Source: Eucommia ulmoides
Taxonomy: Eukaryota; Streptophyta; Magnoliopsida; Garryales; Eucommiaceae
Reading direction: 5' to 3'
NCBI GenBank assembly: GCA_016647705.1
Contig: CM028340.1
Span: 11,485,001 to 11,549,000, forward strand
Length of the DNA stretch: 64,000 nucleotides
The notes under the pieces are model-generated. The model worked only from the letters and a program-made list of their open reading frames with translations. It was not told the DNA's origin and did not search any database. Shown one piece after another: positions 35,075-47,127 of this stretch (the first letter of the stretch is position 1; every line of letters starts with the position of its first letter). Both the position numbers and the translations under genes were made by a program.

Positions 35075-37963
35075 TGACGCGCCCCAATTTTTCAAAAAGA
35101 AAAAAATAATAAATAATAAATAGGCTTAAGGAGAGGGGGGGTTTTAAAGCATCGATTTTCTCAAAAAAATATATTTAGGTTGTTTTTAAAAAATAAGGAG
35201 TTACCACCTAACATTGGGTTTAAATGGTGTACTAGGTTACCGAATTTTTAGAAAATAATTTAAAATGCCTAAGTAAAAAAATTGACTCCAAAAACTACGG
35301 TCAAACCAAATATTCATTTAAAGGCTTGGGGGACAGTTATGCTCCGAGAAGGTGTAAGGCACCCCAAGATACCCGTCCGAAAATGGTACCTTATGTCCAA
35401 TTAGTTTAGTCTGAGTGTTTTACTTTATTTTGAAATCATTCCCTTCTTATAAAATCTTTTTGATATTTTCACAAATTAGGTGGGACAAGTTTTTGAATTT
35501 TTTGGAATGTTCTTCCGGTATAACCTCTTATCGAATATTAAAAATTCGATAAGGATAGTCCCCGGGAGGTATTTATATATGTTTCCTAAAGATTTCTTTA
35601 CTTTAAATGAGTAAACTCAAATAAGTAAATAAACATTAAAATATGAATGAAAAAACTAAAATTATATAAGTTTATTTTATATGCAAAAATCACCAAAAAA
35701 GAACAAAATGATTTAATTTAAATATATTAATGCAAACTGATATGAATACTACGTGAATTAACCTGATTATATGTGATAATGATTTAATTATAACAAACAA
35801 TGTAAGTGGTACACATGTCGTGACTAGGTATGAAAAAGTAACATGGATTTATGAAATTAAAAAAAAAAAAACTATGTGTAGAAAAAAAATATGTGAGTGA
35901 TGAAAGTGTACTAAACATGTCATCTAAATAATGCAAGCAAAGAAAAGTTTACTTTGAGTTTGCCCGATTAATTTAAAGAAGCCCCGATTTGAAATCCCCT
36001 CAAATTCTATGGATATGAGAATCGAGAGGGGTTCGCGAAAACGATTTAGTTGAAATTAATCTTTCGGAAACTTAAATGAAATCCCACGAAAAATCTACCG
36101 AGGGAAGAGATTTCCTAAAATCATTCATTTCTAAATTTCATTCGGGTCAAGGAATGGAAACGAGGTCACATAAAACTCTCCCACGATTTAACGAATCGTC
36201 GGATTCAATTTAAGGTTCGTAAGGATTAATTCCTACCAATAAAAAATTTTATTATTTTTTTATTTTTTTATTTTTTAGGGTTTTGATAAGAAGAATAAAA
36301 TTAAAATTAAAATTAAAAAAATACAGAAAAATACAAAATAAAAAAAATACAGCAAAATAAATAATAAAACATCCTCCACCTAACACTCAGAGTTAGGTTT
36401 AAGCATGAGAAACTCACTCTGGCGTTTTCATCGGATCATCGGACGACTTGTTTTTTCAGTTTTTCCTCTTTATTATAATTGTTGGTGCATAAAACTGGTA
36501 CACACCTCGAGTATGATCCAGTCGGATGACGGGTAGGTTCTCTTGCTGAGGTGGAGTCGTCGGTTGAAAAGTCCTTGCGTGAGCTGTGCTAGGTCCTGGG
36601 AGGACTGACTTGCTGTACCCAGAGTCCTGCTCCTCAGGGAGTGTACTTGCAGAAGGCTCAGACCGAAGTTTATCCCAATGAAGCCCCTCCGGCGTAGTAA
36701 TCAACGCTCAGAGAGAAAATGTATAGAATATAGCAAGTAAACAAATGAACTCGCGCATAATGTAAGTCATTAAAGCGTCCCTCGGGCTTACATAGCCCCC
36801 GATATATATAGGCGTTGGAGATGATTAGTCTGGTCTAAACACGATTAATTAGTCAAAACCCTGTGTTTAGCCGATAATCCAAGGCGTTTAGGAGATAATC
36901 GTTGGACTTGGTCTTTTGGGCCCATTTGGTGAAGCCCGCAGGCCTTTGTTAGGCTTGCGGCAGTGAGCTAGTAGAGGAAATAAGAGATCCGTGGAGTCCT
37001 CGAGAAGAAACAAGGTGAAAATGGGAGTCAATCGAGGTGAACGGCGGAATCCCTAAAATTGATCGCCGATGGCACGGTGCAGAGTTCAAAGCGGCACGTC
37101 CCTGCGGGGCTCTTCGCTCCTCCTTGGGTGAAAATGAGATTCTAGGGATGAGTCGTAGTTGGTGTATGCTCCAGCGTAGCGTTGTGAATTCCGGAATGCG
37201 TCCATGTTACTGCGAGGGTTGACACGTGGCTGAGTTCTAAGTGCTAATTCAGAGGTGCCCAAAAATACCCTCATCAATAATAAAATAAAAAAAGATGCAG
37301 AAAATAAAAAAAATAAAAAAACAACGAGATACGAGTGACCTCGCCTAAACGCTCAAAGATTCAGATCGAGAATGGGAACCTTATCCTGACGTTTTTCATC
37401 GAGTCATTGAACAATAAAAAAAGAAAGCTTGCAGGAATTTAAATTGCGAAGAGAATAAAGTAAACTGAAAAAAAAAAAAGAATTAAAAATAAAAAAATAT
37501 ACTTATTCTCAGGCCAAGGCCAAGAATCTCGATGCTCGGACTTTTCTCTCGCACAGACGGCTTCCCGAAAGGTTTTACGATGAGAATCACTTTCTAAGGA
37601 TTTTTTCTCTCAATTTTTGAATCTCCCCGAAAGATTTCTCTTTGAATTTTTGTTGTGTAAACTATGATGAGGAGGGTCTTATTTATAGAAAGAATGTGAA
37701 GTGAAAAATTCTAGAAACCCTAGGAAACCCTTGTCCCAATTCGATGAGGAAAATGAAACAAAACCTAGAAGGAAAGGGAAAAGAAAACCTAATCCCATTT
37801 TGACAAGGAAATATTTTCTTTTCTATTTTTTTTTCTTTTTTTCTTTTATCTCTGTTTTCTTTTTTTCTTTATTTTTTTTTCTTATTTTTTTAAAATAAAA
37901 ATAAAATAAATTTTAAAATAAAGTATAATTTTTTTGCGGGACGGTTAAAATGTCGTGTCTATA
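35075..37963 (-). repeat. 5' LTR of the Tat-type element, interrupted
   Basis: 2092 bp without the 36,480-37,276 insertion. It matches 27,834-29,929 with moderate divergence, clearly less than between the two copia LTRs, as expected for a younger insertion. Confidence 0.9.
36480..37276 (-). mobile_element. Gypsy-type solo LTR inside the Tat 5' LTR
   Basis: 797 bp with plus-strand ends TGTTGGTGCAT and ACCCTCATCA, and a perfect target duplication ATAAT (36,475-36,479 and 37,277-37,281). On the minus strand it begins TGATGAGGG, like the LTR at 16,672-17,316, and contains CCTATATATATCGGGGGC (about 36,800) as a likely TATA box, so it is oriented on the minus strand. GC content is higher than its host. 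The short open frames on both strands are not genes. Confidence 0.88.
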
Positions 37964-37968
37964 ATTTC

Positions 37969-38766
37969 TTTAATCACTTGGATTAAGGATTTTAGAAAAA
38001 TGGTTTTCAAATCCAATATCGTGAAAATCTTTTAAAACATTCTTTTGTGAAATATGATTATTTATTGTTTGTGCTTTAAATTGATTCAATCAGATTTGTG
38101 CCTCACATAAATTTATCACATAGTTTTCGGGACATTAATTGAGTATAATTATTTTGAGGTGAAAGAAGCTCCTGTGGGAAGAAACTTGTGATTTTTTTTT
38201 TTTTTTGTGTTTGCGAGTTTGAGTAAATTAAACATATTTGGAACGGTGTCTAATCAAGGTAGTTAAGTTTAATATTTAGCCTGAGAAAAAGTTTAGGGTT
38301 TTATCTTTAGCCTTTGAAAAAGATTTGGTTCATGTATAGCATTTTAAAAGATTAGGTTTTGATTTTTCTTGTAATAGAATTAGTGTAAGATAAGTTTTTT
38401 TCTAAGTTTGTGAAAAGAATAAGTGTAATAGTGTAAGAGTATAAATGTTGATTCTCAGCCTACGAAAAGAATTGGGATTGTAATTGTTTGGTTTCTACAT
38501 TAGAAAAGAGTCAAGGGTTAATGGATTGCGAAATCCCTGTAGAGCTCGGGGGACTGAACGCAGGTAAGAGTAGCTTGCCGAACCAAGATAAATCTTTGTG
38601 TACTGCATTGTTAAATTTTTGTTGTTTGGTTTTGTACTTAGTTAAACACATTTCCATTACTTGACAAGATAATAATCAATTAGGAAAAATGATAACTTGT
38701 ATTTGAATTAATTGTTTAAAGTTTTGTCACTACCCAATTCACCTCCCTATTATCTTTTTGCCAACA
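37969..38766 (+). repeat. 5' LTR of the copia element, right part
   Basis: Continues the 5' LTR after the gypsy insertion and aligns with about 48,090-48,883. It ends CTATTATCTTTTTGCCAACA at 38,766, immediately before the primer-binding site. Confidence 0.92.
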
Positions 38767-38768
38767 AT

Positions 38769-38780
38769 TGGTATTAGAGC
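38769..38780 (+). other. Primer-binding site (initiator tRNA-Met)
   Basis: TGGTATTAGAGC two bases after the 5' LTR. It differs by one base from TGGTATCAGAGC, the standard copia primer site. It fixes the element's orientation as plus. Confidence 0.93.
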
Positions 38781-38823
38781 TAGTTTAACGCAATAAGCTT
38801 AAAATCCTAGCTAAAAAGATCAC

Positions 38824-41750
38824 ATGGCACACCACATAAACACTCCAACTGAAAGACAACCTATGCATCGTCCTCCTTTGTTTACAGGTGATAATTATGT
38901 ATTCAAGAAAGACAAAATGATTGTCTTCTTACAAGCCACCAACTATGAGTCTTGGTTGGTCATTGAGGATGGTCCTTGATCGCACCTCATTTTGTGCGAT
39001 TTTATACCTCTAAATTTAGGTTTGTTAATCGTTCGAATAATATAAATTATCATAAATACAATTATTTTAGTTATTCATGTATGTTTATGAAAATGGACCA
39101 AAACAGCGTTAAAATGGGGCAAATTAGATTAAAAACGAATAAACCACAACGATCTTAACAAAAGCTGAATAAAAACCAATTAAACTAGAATGAATTGTTC
39201 GATCCCTTAATAATATAAAAAATTGATTTATTTTATATGGTTTTGTAGGTTTTTGAAAAATGAATGAAATGATATTGAGTTGGAGTAAATCGGATAAAAA
39301 ACGAGCAAACCACGATGAGCCGAACGAAAAGCCGAAAGAAACCAAGTGCAGACGGCTCAGCGAGTAGCGCATTGCGCGACTCGGTTCGCCAAACAAAGAG
39401 AGAATCCGAGCTCGGCTCGACTTGCGTGGAGCCCGAGCTCGGCTTCCGCTACAACAGACAGCCTCGTAATGCGCGTGACTGTCGCTAGTGGCCAAGTGGG
39501 TTTCCCACTTGGCCACTTGCCCCCCTCCAATTTTTTTTCCTTTTACATTTTTGACCCTCAACTTTTGACAGCCTGTTTCTAGGTCAGTTTTACCTCACTT
39601 ATATCATAATTTTGGATCATTTTACCCTCCAAGACTCCTTGTTGGTGCCTATAAATATAACTTGAGGGTTCATATTAAGGAGCACACATTTTCTATAAGC
39701 ATTTAAAGACTTAATTTGGAGGAACTATCAAGAAGTCTTGAAGCCAATCTTCATTAAGGTTTTGCTTTATTTTATTATATATTTCAAATTTTTCTTATAT
39801 TAAAATTAAGGATGGAACCTTCTTTAATTAATTAAGTTGTTATATTGTGTTAATTCCAATCAATTTGCAATTTAATGCTTAGGGTTATTGTTTCAATTAA
39901 ATAAATTATTTCATCTTTAATATTATGTATTATTAATTTTTATAAATTATTTAATATTTGGATTTGTATTGTAAAACAAGTAATATCTTTTGATTATATG
40001 TTTTCCATTAAATTGTATACATATAATACTTAAGAACTACGATTTTAAAAGCGAAGAAAAACCAATTTGAAATTTACATCGGGCTTAATTTCTAATATCT
40101 TAAGAGGATAGTAAGATTTATTTTCAAAACTATCGCTAAAAATTTAGAGTCAACACAATAATAAGAACTAAATTAATTATACATCGGTGGATTCTGAAAT
40201 CTTAGTATCTCTCCATCTTCATTCAAGTTAAATTAGTTATTTCACTGTTTATTTAGTTTTCTGTTCACAATATCAACATCATCTTGAACTATATTATAAT
40301 TAAATTAAATTGGACTGATTAAGTTTTTCTATAAATAATCCTCGTCAGATCGACCTCGCTTCCGTTAATCTTTGGTACAATTGATTCGTGCGCTTGCGAG
40401 TATAATTTAAAACAAGACATAACCAATTTTTGTCACAACAGTCCTTATGTTCCTAAAGAAAATGGAGTGGTTAAAAAGAAAGAACAGTTAGATTCGACTA
40501 CCAAACAAAAGTTATCTAATAATGCTCAAGCTATAAATCTTTCTTTCTTTTTTGTTCCTTAGATGCAAATGAGTATAACAGGGTTTTAGGTTGCAAATCG
40601 GAAAAAGAAATATGGGATTCATTACATATTACACAAGAGCGAACAAATCAAGTGAAACAGTCTAAAATCAATGCCTTGGTCCATCAATTTGAACTGTTCA
40701 AAATGAGTGATCCAGAAATAATTCTGGATATGTACACTCGATTCACCAATATTTGCAACAGTCATGGAGCATTTAGAAAGCCATATTCCATGCAGGATAC
40801 GAAAGATTTTGAGATCATTAGCTAAAGTATGGGAGCTAAAAGTAACAGTGATGAAGGAAGTTAAGGATCTCACCAAATATACACTCGATGAACTCATTGG
40901 TGACATAATGACCTATGATTCAACTATTTGTGGATACGAGGATGGATCAGGAAGCAGCAAAAAGAAATATTTGTCACTGAAGGCTTAAAAGAATAAAAAG
41001 AACGATGACAATGATGATGTAAGTCTTGGTAGTGAACAACAAAAGGATTTGGCACTTCTCACCAACAATTTCATAAAGATGACCCGACAAATATTTCGAG
41101 GAAAGAAAAATTTCAATATGAATAATATTGAATGCTACAACAGTCATAAAACTAGTCACTTCCAATATGATTGTCCCTAGCCGAAGAAGGATAAAAAGAA
41201 GAAAAGAAAAGAAAAGAAAATTTTCAAAAAAGGGCAAGAAAAAGTCTACAAAAGCCACTTGGTATGACTCGGAATCAAACAGTTTTGAAAAATATAGTAG
41301 CGACAATTCATCCATGCTTGCTCTAATGACCATTGGAGATAAGATAACTAAATATTCTAGTTCTTGTCCTTCAAACTTTGAGTAATTATTTGATGTCTAT
41401 CAAGAACTAATGCATGATCATAAAATCAGTGTTCATAAATAAATGATTTACAAAGTACAATTAACACACTTTACAAACAAGTGGTTAAATTTGAATCTGA
41501 AAACAATGACTTAAAATCCAACATTTCGGATCTAAGTTCTATTGTTTTCAAATTCACGGGTGGTGAAAATAATTCAAAAATACTTTTGGGAACTTCAAGA
41601 GGAATATTTGATAAAACTGCAATTGGTTTTCAGAAAAATATTAAACAAAAGAGATTTTATAAATTCTTTTCTGAAACTAAAAATCTTGTTAGATGTTTTA
41701 ACTTTAATGTTGTGGGGAATACTATAAAGATGTATTTTCAAAGATGATCT
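38824..41750 (+). pseudogene. Ty1/copia gag, interrupted by a solo LTR
   Basis: Gag of the SIRE/Maximus-like element. It starts at the ATG at 38,824 with RPPLFTGDNYVFKKDKMIVF (family consensus PPLFxGENYxxWKxxM), then YESWLVIEDGP, cut at 38,976 by a solo LTR. It resumes at 40,441: LDSTTKQKLSNNAQAINLSF, then a UBN2-type region (SEKEIWDSLHITQERTNQVK, ALVHQFELFKMSD, KYTLDELIGDIMTYD). A CCHC zinc knuckle follows at about 41,132-41,178 (CYNSHKTSHFQYDC), with the second cysteine replaced by serine. Next is a lysine-rich tail (41,185-41,260). Stops occur at 40,986 and elsewhere. RNA packaging function is lost. Confidence 0.9.
38977..40440 (+). mobile_element. Athila-type solo LTR inside copia gag
   Basis: 1464 bp, TGATCGCACCTCATTTTGTG... 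to ...CACAACA, with a perfect target duplication GTCCT (38,972-38,976 and 40,441-40,445). The start resembles the Athila-like LTR at 4534 (TGATCGCGCC). CCTATAAATATAACTTG at about 39,648 is a likely TATA box, and TTCGTGCGCTTGCGAG near the end resembles other Athila LTR ends. The open frames at 39,124-39,582 are not genes. Removing the insertion restores the gag reading order. Confidence 0.9.
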
Positions 41751-41989
41751 AAATATAAATAGATATGAGTTCCTAAAAGAACAAAAATTGTCCCGCTAAC
41801 AAGATCAGACCTACTTAAACTGGGTATCACTTAGGAACTATTTGAGATGTTCCTTACGGGTTATTCTAAAAACATCATTAGGTAAGAAAAAAATGGTCCC
41901 TATATAGTGGTTGTTCTTGGCACATAACGGGCAAAAAATCTAAATTTACGTCTTTAACACTTAAAGACGGAGGTCATATGACTTTTGGA

Positions 41990-43330
41990 GACAATACCAA
42001 GGGTAAGATTAGCGATATAGGTAATATCGGTAATGGCTCTACTACTATTGAGGATGTATTATTAGTAGATGGTCTTTAAACATAATTTTCTTAGTATAAG
42101 TCAATTATGTGACAAGAGGTATAATGTTATATTTAATAATAATAAATAAATTATTAAAAATGGGCATGATAGTAGTGTTTTACTTGTAACATCACGTGTT
42201 AAAAATGTTTAAACTTGTTCGTTTGGAGATTTTTCGACACAAAATTTATCATGTTTAAATGTTTTATATTAAATAAATGCATTATTAAATATAATGCTTT
42301 ATCATATTTAAATATAATGTTATATTTACTAATAATAAATGCATTATTAAAATTGGGCATAATAGTAGTATTTTACTTGCAGCATCACGTGTTGAAAATG
42401 TTTAAACTTGTTTGTTTGAGGATTTTTCGACACAAAATTTATCATATTTAAATGTTTTATCTAAAAATAGTTAGTTATGGAATAGAGGTCTTAGGCATGC
42501 TTGTATGAAGTTAATTTTTAATCTGTCTAAGAAAAGTCTAGTACGTGGATTACCCGCTCTGAAATATGTTAAAGATAAAGTATGTGATGCATGTTAATTA
42601 GATAAGCAATCTAGATCATCATTTAAAAATAAATTTCATACATCCACATCAAAATGTCTTGAATTATTGCATCTATATTTATTTGGTCCTAATGCGATTG
42701 CTAGTTTAGGAGAGAAGTTTTATGCATTTGTGATTGTTGATGACTATTCTATACTTACGTGGGTATATTTCTTATCTTAGAAAAGTGAGGTGACATCTAT
42801 ATTTTCTAAGTTTTATAAGCTTGAGCAAAATGAGAAACAAACAATTATACATAATTAACATTAGTAGTGATAGAGACAAAGTTTAAAAATGATAAAATTA
42901 TTAGCTGTTGTGATGAATATGGATATTCTCACAATTTCTCTGTACCAAGAACACCACAACAAAATGGTATTGTGGAAAGCAAAAATAGGACACTTTAGGA
43001 AATGACTAAAAATATGATAAATGAGAAAAATTTTCCTAAATACTTCTGGGCCGAAGCGGTAAGCACTGCATGTCATGTTATTAATAGAATATCTATCCGA
43101 AGAAGTTTTAATAAAAGCCTTATTGAGTTTTGGAATGAAAAACCCCAAATGACTTATTTTAAAGTTTTTGCATGTAAATGCTTTATTTTAAATAATAAGG
43201 ATAATTTGAGAAAAAATTATGCTAAATTAGATTATAGTATTTTTCTTCGATAAGCTTCGGATAGTAAAACATATAAAGTTTATAATAAGCGATCATTAGT
43301 TGTGGGATAATTTATGCATGTAGTATTTGA
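41990..43330 (+). pseudogene. Ty1/copia integrase, decayed
   Basis: Pre-integrase and integrase of the copia element. VLLVDGL then LCDKRYNVIFNN (42,050-42,145) is the pre-integrase LSISQLCDxGYxVxF motif. After a duplicated segment comes LRHACMKLIFNLSKKSLVRG, ALKYVKDKVCDAC (zinc-binding HHCC region, about 42,480-42,600), LLHLYLFGPNAIASLG (first catalytic position; the usual D of MDLFGP is Y here), and VIVDDYSILTWVYFLS (about 42,730-42,780). Then VPRTPQQNGIVESKNRTL carries the catalytic glutamate (about 42,940-43,000), followed by FPKYFWAEAVSTACHVINR and LNNKDNLRKNYAKLDYSIFL. Multiple stops; the second catalytic aspartate region (about 42,840-42,900) is scrambled. Confidence 0.88.
42121..42465 (+). 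repeat. Tandem duplication, 193 bp offset, inside copia integrase
   Basis: ATAATGTTATATTTA...GGGCAT...TCACGTGTT...TTTTTCGACACAAAATTTATCAT occurs at 42,121-42,250 and again from 42,314, a period of 193 bp. The copies are slightly diverged. Confidence 0.85.
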
Positions 43331-43449
43331 AGAATCTAATCCATTTATGTCGATAAAAGATTTGGATGATGATCATGTAAGTATAATGACAAAGCAAAAT
43401 AACTAAGAAGCTAAAACAAGAAAAAAAAAAAAAAAAAACATCAAATCCT

Positions 43450-45148
43450 AAGGATAAGGAGCCACAAAATAAAGGGACGACTTTACCACGAGTTATAAAG
43501 ACAATTCTGGGACATTCGGTAAAAGAAATTATTGATAATTTCAAAAAATGTGTAAGTACTAGGTCTTCCCTTAGAGATATCATTAATCTTGCATTTCTAT
43601 CTCAAATTGAACCTAAAATTGTTAATGAAGCTTTAACTGGTGAATCTTGGATCTCTGTGATGTAAGAAAAATTACTTTAATTTAAGAGAAATAAAGTTTG
43701 ATCTCTAGTTCCTAGACCTGACTTTCATCATATTATTGGTACTAAATGCATTTATCATAATAAAAAGGATGAAACATGTATGGTAATTAGAAGCAATGTA
43801 AGATTAGTAGTACAAAGCTATAATCAATAAGAAAGAATTGGTTATAACGTAATATATGCATCTATGGCCAGATTAGAAACTATTAGAATGCTATTAGCGT
43901 TTGCATGTTCACATAATTTAAATTATTTCAGATGGATGTCAAGAGTACCTTCGTAAATGGTTTTTTAACTAAAGAAGTTTATGTGGAACAACCACCGGGT
44001 TTTGAAAATGATAACTTACTTGATCATGTTTTTAAACTACGAAAAGCTCTATACGGACTCAAACAAACTCCTTGGGCTTGGTATGGGAGACTTAGCTGGT
44101 ACTTAATTCAAAATAGTTTTCGACGTGGTCTAAGTGATACAACTATGTTTGTTAAGCAAAATGAATCTGACATCCTATTGGTACAAATATATGTGAATGG
44201 TATCATTTTGGTTCTACTAATGAAAATTTTTGCCAAAAGTTTGCCAAGATGATGTAGTTAGAACTTGAAATAAGTATGATGAGAGACTTAACTTTCTTTC
44301 TTGGGCAACAAATCAAACAAACTAAAGAACAAATATTTATCAATTAAGCCAAGTATACCAAGGGGTTTCTAAAGAAATATGGTATTGGTGGTGCTAAACA
44401 ATATAAAACTCCCATGGTAACAATTATAAAAATTGAAAAAGATGATACGGGCAAAAATGTCAATAAAAAGATGTATCGAGGTATGATCCATAGCTTGTTG
44501 TATCTAACTGCTAGTAGACCTGATACTATGTTTAGTGTTTGCTTGTGTGTGATATTTCAATCTTGCTTGAAAGAATTGCATCTAACCTCGGTCAAGCGAT
44601 TCTTTCGATATTTAAAGGGAACTTATGATCTAGGATTATGGTATCCTAAAAGGAATGATTTTACATTGACTAGTTACTCCGGTACTGATTTTGGTGGATG
44701 TAAAGTTGAGCGTAAAACCACAAACGGTTCATGTCATTTCTTGGGACATACTTTAGTTTCTTAGTCAAGCAAAAAACATAATTCTATTGCCTTATCTACG
44801 ACTGAGGAAGAATATATGGCAACTGGTAATTTTCGTGCACAAATTCTATATATTAAATAACAATTATATGATTTTAGAATTTGCATGGAGGAAGTACTTG
44901 TTTACTGTGATAATAAAAGTGTTATATGCTTAAATAAGAATCCAACACGGCACTCACAAACTAAACACATAGAGCTACGTCATCATTTTATCCGTGATCA
45001 CATTCAGAAAAGAGATGTTACTATTGAATATGTTGATACTTCTAACCAACTTGTTGATATTTTTATTAAACCCCTAGCTGAAGATCAATTTATGAAAATT
45101 GTTCAAGTTTTAGGCGTGGCTAAACATAATGATTTATGCTTAGAATAA
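43450..45148 (+). pseudogene. Ty1/copia reverse transcriptase and RNase H, decayed
   Basis: VSTRSSLRDIINLAFLSQIE, then EALTGESWISVM (about 43,555-43,665) begin the RT region. ARLETIRMLLAFACSHNLN and MDVKSTFVNGFLTKEVYVEQ (43,870-44,000), then LRKALYGLKQTPWAWY, are RT core. The catalytic YVDD reads YVNG at about 44,191-44,202 (QIYVNGIILV), so both aspartates are gone. MRDLTFFLGQQIKQTKEQIF follows; MYRGMIHSLLYLTASRPDTM and RYLKGTYDLGLWYPK lie at 44,470-44,655. RNase H has VYCDNKSVICLNKNPTRHSQ, TKHIELRHHFIRDH and IFIKPLAEDQF (44,885-45,148). Frames are broken at about 43,665, 43,830, 44,252, 44,346, 44,764 and 44,860. Confidence 0.93.
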
Positions 45149-45435
45149 TATTTTGATCTTTCATCTCTGCTTTTTGAGATGACAAAGGTGGAGAAGTTGT
45201 ATGTTATTTAATAGTTGTTCTCCTAAGCATTGCAATCATATAGGAGGATAAAAAATTTAAGGGGAGCAATGTATTATGCTATGTTGAAAATCTTTCTGAT
45301 AAATGTTTGTATTTCTCATTAACGGTGCTTAAACGAGTTGAAAAAAATAAATCGTTATCAGATTTAGGGAGAGCGTGGTTATATTATTTTTTAGAAAACA
45401 TTAAAGTTAATTATCATCATCAACAACTGGAAGAT
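45149..45435 (+). other. 3' noncoding region of the copia element
   Basis: Between the RNase H end and the 3' LTR. The bases before the LTR (AACTGGAAGAT) are a decayed polypurine tract; related elements have AAAAGGGGGAGAT here. No extra (env-like) frame is seen. Confidence 0.7.
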
Positions 45436-46639
45436 TGTTGAACCAAATATTTTGATGGACAATTAAATGTTGATGTTTTATGAAATTAATAGTTTTATTG
45501 AGTTATTTCATATTAAAAGTTCTATAAATTGAAATGAGAAAAAGAATGGATAAAAAAGATTAATCAATGAAGAATTCATGGAGCAATTATTGAAGAATCA
45601 AGAAAATTCAAAACAAGTGCAAGATGAAAATAATGAAGATTTTCAGAGCATTGAAGACGTTTAGGTAAAAACAACTCATTATATTTATAATTTTAATACA
45701 ATCCAAATTAGGATTGCACACGGCACTTTAAAATGGATAATCTTATATGCATTACGATAAGAAGTAATAAGTTTAAGGTCTTAAAATGGTTTATAAAGGT
45801 TTAAATCATTAAAAAAAAATTAATAAAGTGTTTGGGTGAAAAAAAATGATTTTAACACATAAAATAATGTGTTTTCTGGTCAATTCAGTCAACAGATGAA
45901 AAAGGTAAGTCACTAATGAAAACATTAGCTTAAGAGAGTTAAATGTGTGAATCTACTAGCCAATTCGATCAACCGACAATTTAGGCCGGTCAAATAACGA
46001 ATCTAGTAGCCGAAACGAAGAAATATGGGAAAACACACTAGGCTAATCAGCCAAACGACGGGGAGGTCGATCAACCAGCCGCAAGAAGTGCAACTATAAA
46101 AAAGTTAATTATTGTTGGGGCAGTCGACCAACAGGTGGTAGGTCAACCGATCGGGTTAGACAGTCAAATGTTGATTGTTTTGGTTTTTGAGCCAAATCAC
46201 CTTGTTTTGAACGATTTTCAAAGATGTTTTAAGGGATTTGGGTATTTTAATTTTATATATCATATATTACTAATATGGGTTTATACCATTTACCTCTCCT
46301 GTCATTTTTCTCATAACCACAAACTTCTCTTATCATTTGACAAATAACAGTCAACCTTTTTTACCACTTTTTATTTTGTAAAAAAGACATAAATGCCTTT
46401 TTTTTAATTCTATTATTATTTTTTTTAAATTCACAAAAATTATTATTTTCAAAAATATACTTTTGACCCCTATTTTCTAAATAATTTCATTATTCCATCC
46501 CCACTCACCCTCTCCTTTCACCACCACTGCACCCCACTCCATCCGCTGCCGTCACTAGAATCCACTATCGCCGTCACTGCTATCGCCAAAATTTTCACTT
46601 TTTGAACATTAAGAAATGCTATGGAGGTACAATGAAAAG

Positions 46640-47075
46640 GCCCAAAATTGTCTTCAATCTATGATAACTATCTCCTCAATATTCCTTGGTCTTTCAGCCA
46701 TATCAGCCCATTTCTCTCTCACTTCCAATTCCTATGTCCTTTTCTTCTCTTGTAGGAAACACTTTTTCTTGAGTGCCAACACAAGATGAGCTCTTAGAAT
46801 AACTCCATGCAGTTATGTCGCCAGTTTCATTAGCAGCACCACCTCGCGATCTACCATAGGGAACCCATTGTGTGTTGCGATTATGATGACATCCATAATT
46901 CGACCCACCTTGTCAATTACATCCAGTGTGATAACAGGAGGCTTAGCATCAGCCAATTCATGAATCGTTATATTCATCATCAATGGTTCATGATTCCCGT
47001 CCAAGAAAGGTAGCCATTTTAGATCAAGTATAATCTCGTAGATGTTGCACCAAGAGCAGAACCATCTTCTCCTCA
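46640..47075 (-). pseudogene. Captured CLC chloride/nitrate transporter fragment (3' LTR copy)
   Basis: Better preserved copy of the CLC fragment. Minus-strand reading: IYEIILDLKWLPFLDGNHEP (about 46,985-47,043), LMMNITIHELADAKPPVITL, DVIDKVGRIMDVI, THNGFPMVDREVVLLMKLAT (about 46,815-46,875), stop in place of E, LHGVILRAHLVLALKKKCFL, QEKKRT, stop, LEVREKWADMAERP, NIEEIVI. This follows the order of plant CLC-a/b-like proteins through the start of the CBS region. The remainder of the C-terminus and the whole membrane part are absent. A frame runs continuously from about 47,361 to 46,813 because the upstream CT/CA repeats happen to be open; it is not a gene. Exon boundaries were not determined. 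Confidence 0.92.

Positions 47076-47082
<7 letters not shown>

Positions 47083-47125
<43 letters not shown>
47083..47125. repeat. (CT)n microsatellite
   Basis: Nearly pure CT run beside the CLC fragment; GA-rich sequence follows at 47,163-47,210. The 5' copy has only a short GA run (about 26,844-26,862) here. Confidence 0.95.

Positions 47126-47127
<2 letters not shown>

Larger units (their letters stand above)
27834..37963 (-). mobile_element. Gag-only Tat/Ogre-type Ty3/gypsy retrotransposon
   Basis: Inserted in the copia 5' LTR with a perfect target duplication ATTTC (27,829-27,833 and 37,964-37,968). Minus strand: 5' LTR at right (35,075-37,963), a primer site just inside it reading TGGCGACTCCACTGGGGA, a gag remnant (34,504-32,660), a minisatellite (30,180-30,930), a purine tract AAAGAAGGGCAG, and the 3' LTR (27,834-29,929). 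The primer-site form is the one known from Ogre/Tat elements (tRNA-Arg type). No protease, RT, RNase H or integrase motif was found between 29,930 and 32,660, so it is a non-autonomous or internally deleted element. Confidence 0.88.

Noticed and set aside
36456..37277. Short open frames in the GC-rich insertion
   Set aside because: The insertion is a solo LTR with a 5 bp target duplication; the frames overlap on both strands.
39124..39582. 145-codon minus-strand frame and overlapping plus-strand frame
   Set aside because: Both lie in the GC-richer part of an Athila-type solo LTR and match no protein I recognise.
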